From: Candidatus Hydrogenedentota bacterium
Lineage (GTDB): Bacteria > Hydrogenedentota > Hydrogenedentia > Hydrogenedentales > JAGMZX01
DNA: 64,000 nucleotides
Reading direction: 5' to 3'
Assembly (NCBI GenBank): GCA_029556545.1
Contig: JAKQEQ010000086.1
Location: forward strand, 23,182-87,181
The position numbers and the translations under genes are program-made. Within the stretch, counting starts at the first letter, position 1, and the number at the start of each line of letters is the position of its first letter. Shown here piece after piece: positions 60,037 through 64,000 of this stretch. The notes beneath the pieces are model-generated. The model did no database searches, had not been told where the DNA came from, and worked only from the letters and a program-made list of their open reading frames with translations.

Positions 60037-60578
60037 GTTCGCGCCCTTTCTCCCTCGCTGGGAACGTTGGATGTATTGTCGGTGTCGTCGCCGATCGCGG
60101 CGACGGCACGGCCCTGACCTAGTCGCGGCGGGGAAATGTCCCCGGCCAATTCCTTGAGTTGCGCCTCGCGCTGCTCGCGGAAGGCGCGCCACGCCGGCAC
60201 GCTCCAGATTTCGATGTGCCGCCCCACCCCGATGATCACCGCCTCTTGTCGCGGCTCGAGCCCGGCGTGCTCGCGGAGATACGGAACAAGCTGCATCCGG
60301 CCCTGCCCGTCGAGAACCGCTTCCGACACGCTGCTGAAAAGGAGACGCCGGAAATCCAGCGCGCGCGGATCCAGGGGGCCGAACTGATTGAAGTGTTCAA
60401 GGACCCGCTGCCACTCCTGTTCCGGATAGAGGAAGATGCAACCATCGTAGCCACACGTCATATACCAGTCGGAGTGTTTGAGCACGCGCATGGTTTGACG
60501 CATGCGCGACGGAATCGTGACGCGCGACTTGTCGTCGATCGTTGTTTTCAGTTCGCCGTAATACACAACTTCACCCAC
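60033..60578 (-). CDS. mraZ: Transcriptional regulator MraZ
   Basis: A 181-residue MraZ with two SpoVT/AbrB-type repeats: first YYGELKTTIDDKSRVTIPSRMRQ, second SVSEAVLDGQGRMQLVPYLREHAG. A C-terminal tail of about 35 residues beyond the typical 145-150. MraZ represses its own operon by binding TGGGN repeats. The listed start is GTG 60578; an in-frame GTG at 60566 would start the protein as V-YYGELKTTIDDK, like other MraZ, and would leave the operator wholly in the leader. I cannot decide firmly. Confidence 0.93.
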   Translation of the reverse strand: MGEVVYYGELKTTIDDKSRVTIPSRMRQTMRVLKHSDWYMTCGYDGCIFLYPEQEWQRVLEHFNQFGPLDPRALDFRRLLFSSVSEAVLDGQGRMQLVPYLREHAGLEPRQEAVIIGVGRHIEIWSVPAWRAFREQREAQLKELAGDISPPRLGQGRAVAAIGDDTDNTSNVPSEGERART

Positions 60579-60597
60579 GATTTCCCACGTGGACCCA
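60573..60597 (-). promoter_or_regulatory. MraZ operator, three TGGGN boxes
   Basis: On the minus strand TGGGT, five bases, TGGGA, five bases, TGGGT: exact 10-base periodicity on one face of the helix, the layout known for MraZ binding sites in front of mraZ. The last box overlaps the GTG codon at 60578. Confidence 0.85.
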
Positions 60598-60610
60598 CTT
60601 CATAAGCCAT

Positions 60611-60639
60611 CTTGTAGCAATTCTCGATGATTCTGTCAA
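60611..60639 (-). promoter_or_regulatory. Sigma-70 type promoter of the dcw operon
   Basis: On the minus strand TTGACA (60639-60634), 17 bases, TACAAG (60616-60611). Its predicted start near 60604 places the three MraZ boxes at about +8 to +32, suited to repression. Confidence 0.78.
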
Positions 60640-60825
60640 GAGAATATTTCATCCCCTCGGCACAGCGAACAAGCAACGTAGCAAAAAGATAACGTGGCAA
60701 TAAGAAAGATTAACACAATATGTTGTGGTCATTGGTCCAATAAGGTCAAGATTAGTCCAATATATTGAAAAGGCGAAAGTTCGCGGTTCCCTCTGTCCAG
60801 ATCGACCGCGCGGGACGAATAGGGG

Positions 60826-60840
60826 TGGGTGAAATTGGGG
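60826..60840 (+). promoter_or_regulatory. Possible second MraZ-like site (two TGGGN boxes)
   Basis: TGGGT, five bases, TGGGG on the plus strand, about 230 bases from the main operator. Only two boxes, so a weak candidate. Confidence 0.25.
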
Positions 60841-61090
60841 GAAAGTCTGCACACGCGCGCACGTCTTGCCCCATAACCCGATGGAAGGCCAGGAAAGACC
60901 CCGATCGCGACACACCGCGGAAAAAGGGAGATCCCCTTGTGCTTTCAGGAACATTTCCGCGCCCGACGAGGGTTACCGCGGATACCGCTCGTTGCCGGCG
61001 GCGCACTCGTCCCCGGGAACGGCTCGGCATCGTGTTGATTTGACGGTCAAATAGGTCGTGTTCAAAGAGCGGGATGCTAAGGCACCATTG

Positions 61091-61119
61091 TTGACAGGTT
61101 TCTTGTCTTATTGTATCAT
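61091..61119 (+). promoter_or_regulatory. Sigma-70 type promoter of the Gly-rich protein gene
   Basis: TTGACA (61091-61096), 17 bases, TATCAT (61114-61119), near consensus. The predicted start is about 61126 and the leader about 213 bases. Confidence 0.7.
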
Positions 61120-61298
61120 TCAAACGGCTTGGGGCGGCGTCGGCGCTGCGGCGTAACTCGGGTCTTAATTGTGCGGTCTTGCAGGCCAAGAACGGCGGCC
61201 CTGAAGTCCGCGAGTGCGGTGGTCGCACGGAGTGGCGCGGTGAAGAACGGTTTTGCGCTCTATCGGCTGTATCGGCAGTCGTTCAGGTCTCATCTTTT

Positions 61299-61317
61299 GA
61301 CACGAGGGCCTCGTGTC
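61299..61317 (+). promoter_or_regulatory. Inverted repeat in the leader of the Gly-rich protein gene
   Basis: GACACGAGG and CCTCGTGTC are perfect 9-base arms around a single G, ending 21 bases before the GTG start. A regulator site or an mRNA hairpin just ahead of the ribosome site. Confidence 0.45.
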
Positions 61318-61338
61318 GCAACGGAAAGGGCAGGAATC

Positions 61339-64000
61339 GTGAAGAAGAATCCGGGAATCCTTTTTGCTCTCGCGGCGGCGCTGTTGTGCTGCGCGACCCT
61401 GGCGCAGGCCCAAGTGTCCCCGCCGGTCGATTATGACACGACCCTGGACCGTTACGACGAGCAGTTGGGGGCGCTGCTGGTGAACACGCAGGGCACCAAC
61501 CTGTGGCGGAACGGGTCGCCGCCGGCCTATACGGAGGTGCCGCAGAGCACGCACCTGTTTGTGGCGGTGGACAACGATCAGAACGGGATACGCGACGACG
61601 ATCATTTCGCGCTGCTCGAAGCACTACTGAACGGCACGGGCTGCGTGCCGGGCACCGTGCCGCGCCAGGCGATTCGCGATTCCTTCCAGTTCAACCGCGC
61701 GCGAATCACGGCAACGGAACTGACGCTGACGAACGTGCGCGTAAGTTTTACCGCCCTCGGTGGTCTAATCAGCTACGATAGGACGATCACCGTCAAGACC
61801 GGCGAAGGCGGTAGTCCCGAGGCCAACTGTCTGCCCGAAATACCGATCGTGGGCACGACGTGCTTCGACGTTCCCAGCCTCTACGACCCGAACAAGCCGG
61901 GCGGATCGTTGCTCGACAGCGATGATTATCCGTTCATGCGTTCCGACACGGTCGATCTGGCGGCGGGATTTATGACGATGGGCGACCAGTACGGGATCAA
62001 CTACTGGAAGGACCTGCAGGCGGTGGTGATTAAGCGCGTCATCGTGGACGTGTTGCCCCGGCTGCTGCAGGACCTGAAGAAAGGCGCGCCGCTGCCGAAG
62101 GACTACGGCGAGGCGGTATTGCGCGGGATCATGGAAGGCTTGGCCGCGCAGGCATTCCCCCCGGACGCAGCGAAGGGCGCCGCGACCAACTGGAGCTGCG
62201 CCGGCATAGTGAACATTGACCAGACCGTCCCCGTGGATATTTCAGGGGTAGGAACCGTAAACGTCCGCATTCGCGTACCCGCGGCGTCTATCTGCACCGC
62301 CCTGACCAACTACATCAACTCGTTCAGTTGCGCGAATTATCAGTGCCAAGGAGCGCGTCTTTCCATCGCCAACCCCGTGGGCAATCTCAACGCGGACGGC
62401 CAGTCCAACGTGACGTCCTATGCGCTCGCGCCGGGCAACCGCTCGATGTTTCTGGGTTACGAGTGCGCGGAGTATCCCGAGAGTTACATCTTCTCGCAGG
62501 TACCCCAAGGCAACCTCGACGCGGGCGGCGTGCGCGTGCCCGGCTCCGATATCTCGCCGGGGAGTTGGACGTACGACGTGCAATTGTCCATGGCGGACAA
62601 GCCGTACCGCTTCCAGTGGTATTACAAGGCGCCGGGAGAACCGGCGTACGCGCCTTACGGTGACATACGGATAGGCGGACTGCTCCAGATTGACGGGCTC
62701 ACCGCGGGCGATCACTATTTCTACGCCAGGGTGCTCGGCAGTTGCTGCGCGTCCGATACGGACACCGTGATCACCGGCATCCGCGTGGTGCCGATTACCA
62801 TCACGCGCCAGCCGCCCGACAATTTCTCGTTTGTTATCGGCGAAGGCGCGGATGAGGACCTGGTGGACGCCACTATCTCCGACTCCACGGAACTGGTCTA
62901 TCAATGGTATCGCCGCTTAATCGGCGAGACGACATTCGTGCCCTACGGCGCGCCGAACGCGGACGGGCGCCTCATCTTTGACATCGGGGCCACCCAGGCG
63001 GACCGGGGAACCTACTTCTGCCGGGTCACGTCCGTCGTACACGAACATCACCGCGATACGCAGCATATTCAGGTGTTTCCCACTGTGTTCAGCACGCGTA
63101 TCTATGACCCCTATGCCGGACTGGGCACGCAAGGCCGCTCGCTCATAGTCAGCGGGAAAGCCTTGGGCGATATCACGATCAACACGGACGCGAATCCACC
63201 GACGCTGGCGGTCGAAGGCGGTTCGACCTATACGGGCGAAGTGGATTCCGGCGTCGCGGTGTTCCGCTTCGACAAGGTCGAAGTCACCACCGGTACAGTG
63301 ACGGTCTCCGGTTCGCGTCCGTTATCGATTGTGGCCGCGGGCGACGTGCTCTGGGGCGTGGGCGTCATTGTCCCGCCCGGAACGCTGGGCGGCGGCGCGG
63401 GCGGCCAAGGCGGCACGGGCGGCGGCGGCGGCGCAGGCGGCACAGGCGGCGCGGGCGGACGCGGCGGCAGCGGGGGCGGCGGCGCTTCCGGACGCAGCGG
63501 TGACGGTGACGGCAAGACCGGCGGTTCGGGAAGTAGTGGCTTGCCGGGCTCGGGCGGTGGTTCGGGCGCGGAAGGCGACGATGGCGAAGTCGGTAGCAGC
63601 GGCTTACCGGGCTTCGGCGGCTTCAGCGTCGCCGGCGGCGGTGGGGGCGGAGGCACAGGCGGCGGTGGCACGGGCGCTGGAGCATCGAGCGGCAGCAGCG
63701 GTGGCAGCGGCGGCGGGGGCGGGATAGGCGGAGCAATTCTTACCGGTGTGGATGGTCAGCCCGGTGGAGCAGGAGGCAGTGTTGCTGCCGCTGCCCCGGC
63801 GGGTGATAACGCCGAAGCCGGCGGCGCGGGCAGTCCGGGCGGGGCGGCGGAAACGCTGGTAGATGCAAATGCTTTGGCGCTTGCCGCAGGCGGCGGCGGC
63901 GGTGGCGGCGGCGGCGGCCAAGGCGGTGGCGGCGGTGGTGGCGGTGGTGGTGGTGGGGGTGGTGGCGGCGGCGGCGGCGGCGGCGCGGGGCGGCGCGGGA
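61339..64000 (+). CDS. Large secreted protein with Ca-loop, Ig-like domains and poly-Gly region (partial)
   Basis: Open from GTG 61339 to the window end (887 codons, no stop). Signal peptide VKKNPGILFALAAALLCCATLAQA. At about residue 78 an EF-hand/dockerin-like loop (DNDQNGIRDDDH). About 395-582: two Ig-like domains (second with YQWYRR and ADRGTYFCRVTS). About 595-680: a beta-rich stretch (SLIVSGKALGDITINTDANPP) like that of repeated adhesins. From about residue 683 almost pure Gly with Ala, Thr, Ser, Gln (GGAGGTGGAGGRGGSGGGG), interrupted by GLPGSGG and GLPGFGG. It is a secreted surface or matrix protein; function unknown. The frame is also open upstream, but the signal peptide marks the start. 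Confidence 0.7.
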   Translation, partial: MKKNPGILFALAAALLCCATLAQAQVSPPVDYDTTLDRYDEQLGALLVNTQGTNLWRNGSPPAYTEVPQSTHLFVAVDNDQNGIRDDDHFALLEALLNGTGCVPGTVPRQAIRDSFQFNRARITATELTLTNVRVSFTALGGLISYDRTITVKTGEGGSPEANCLPEIPIVGTTCFDVPSLYDPNKPGGSLLDSDDYPFMRSDTVDLAAGFMTMGDQYGINYWKDLQAVVIKRVIVDVLPRLLQDLKKGAPLPKDYGEAVLRGIMEGLAAQAFPPDAAKGAATNWSCAGIVNIDQTVPVDISGVGTVNVRIRVPAASICTALTNYINSFSCANYQCQGARLSIANPVGNLNADGQSNVTSYALAPGNRSMFLGYECAEYPESYIFSQVPQGNLDAGGVRVPGSDISPGSWTYDVQLSMADKPYRFQWYYKAPGEPAYAPYGDIRIGGLLQIDGLTAGDHYFYARVLGSCCASDTDTVITGIRVVPITITRQPPDNFSFVIGEGADEDLVDATISDSTELVYQWYRRLIGETTFVPYGAPNADGRLIFDIGATQADRGTYFCRVTSVVHEHHRDTQHIQVFPTVFSTRIYDPYAGLGTQGRSLIVSGKALGDITINTDANPPTLAVEGGSTYTGEVDSGVAVFRFDKVEVTTGTVTVSGSRPLSIVAAGDVLWGVGVIVPPGTLGGGAGGQGGTGGGGGAGGTGGAGGRGGSGGGGASGRSGDGDGKTGGSGSSGLPGSGGGSGAEGDDGEVGSSGLPGFGGFSVAGGGGGGGTGGGGTGAGASSGSSGGSGGGGGIGGAILTGVDGQPGGAGGSVAAAAPAGDNAEAGGAGSPGGAAETLVDANALALAAGGGGGGGGGGQGGGGGGGGGGGGGGGGGGGGGAGRRG

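Larger units (their letters stand above)
60640..61338. other. Divergent intergenic region between mraZ and the Gly-rich protein gene
   Basis: About 700 bases without a recognised gene. The part 60640-60780 is AT-rich. It contains the inverted repeat CACAA-TATG-TTGTG (60714-60727) and the direct repeat GTCCAATA at 60735 and 60755, 20 bases apart. Farther on it holds two TGGGN boxes (60826-60840), a strong plus promoter at 61091 and an inverted repeat at 61299. The 213-base leader of the plus gene shows no known riboswitch. Confidence 0.5.

Overview
The window is high-GC bacterial chromosome, densely coding and apparently Gram-negative: it has Lol lipoprotein-export genes, a lipobox lipoprotein, a GyrB with the insertion typical of Gram-negative enzymes and a MurE with a meso-diaminopimelate motif. 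Several traits together (long Gly-Glu spacers, paired C-terminal modules containing [12 protein letters not shown], two sulfatases with Tat-like leaders, a DUF1559-like prepilin, GC-rich dispersed repeats) suggest Candidatus Hydrogenedentota or a relative in the wider Planctomycetes-like sphere. This is an inference from protein style, not from a marker gene. No rRNA, tRNA, CRISPR array, insertion sequence or phage gene was seen.

Layout. 0-5 kb: end of an unidentified gene, protoporphyrinogen oxidase, LolCE-type permease and LolD ATPase, convergent with a sulfatase. 5-12.4 kb: a large polytopic membrane protein with a lectin-like tail, a lipoprotein with a glycosidase-like look, and a secreted SGNH hydrolase carrying a Gly-Glu spacer and a duplicated C-terminal module. 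12.4-14.8 kb: MFS transporter and membrane-anchored alpha/beta hydrolase. 14.8-19.7 kb: a minus-strand type II secretion/type IV pilus-like operon (two GspF proteins, three minor pseudopilins, one DUF1559-like prepilin) without ATPase or secretin. 19.9-25.9 kb: GHMP kinase, RsmI, a short GntR regulator, acetyl-CoA synthetase and an OFA-type MFS transporter. 26-33.1 kb: a minus-strand acyl-CoA catabolic set (two acyl-CoA dehydrogenases, a biotin-dependent carboxyltransferase, an AtuA-like protein) interrupted by VapBC and an orphan HicB-like gene. 33.2-35.3 kb: macrodomain protein and a second sulfatase. 35.3-40.4 kb: gyrB-gyrA. 40.8-45.5 kb: short-chain dehydrogenase, an apparently truncated CoA-transferase and a hybrid histidine kinase. 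45.8-47.8 kb: a zinc-ribbon membrane protein, two tiny membrane proteins and an esterase. 47.9-60.6 kb: a division and cell wall (dcw) cluster read leftward: mraZ, STAS, rsmH, ftsL, ftsI with PASTA, murE, murF, mraY, murD, ftsW, murG. 61.3 kb to the end: the start of a very Gly-rich secreted protein.

The best regulatory signal is in front of mraZ: a TTGACA-17-TACAAG promoter followed by three TGGGN boxes at 10-bp spacing, the known MraZ operator layout, here lying across the start codon. The dcw genes overlap or nearly abut and are probably one transcript. The acetyl-CoA synthetase/OFA pair and the acyl-CoA genes point to heterotrophic use of acetate, other monocarboxylates and branched or fatty acyl compounds. 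The sulfatases and secreted hydrolases point to polysaccharide or ester scavenging.

The most unusual theme is short dispersed repeats that have entered genes. One family lies in frame inside hemY and murF. Another is translated as the N-terminus of a minor pseudopilin and, elsewhere, supplies the stop codon of a shortened CoA-transferase. A 9-bp GTCCAnnnn microsatellite brackets the prepilin gene and encodes its first residues. Other observations are a MraY with an extracytoplasmic loop enlarged by about 100 residues or more, and a STAS protein inside the dcw operon whose usual phospho-serine position is tyrosine.
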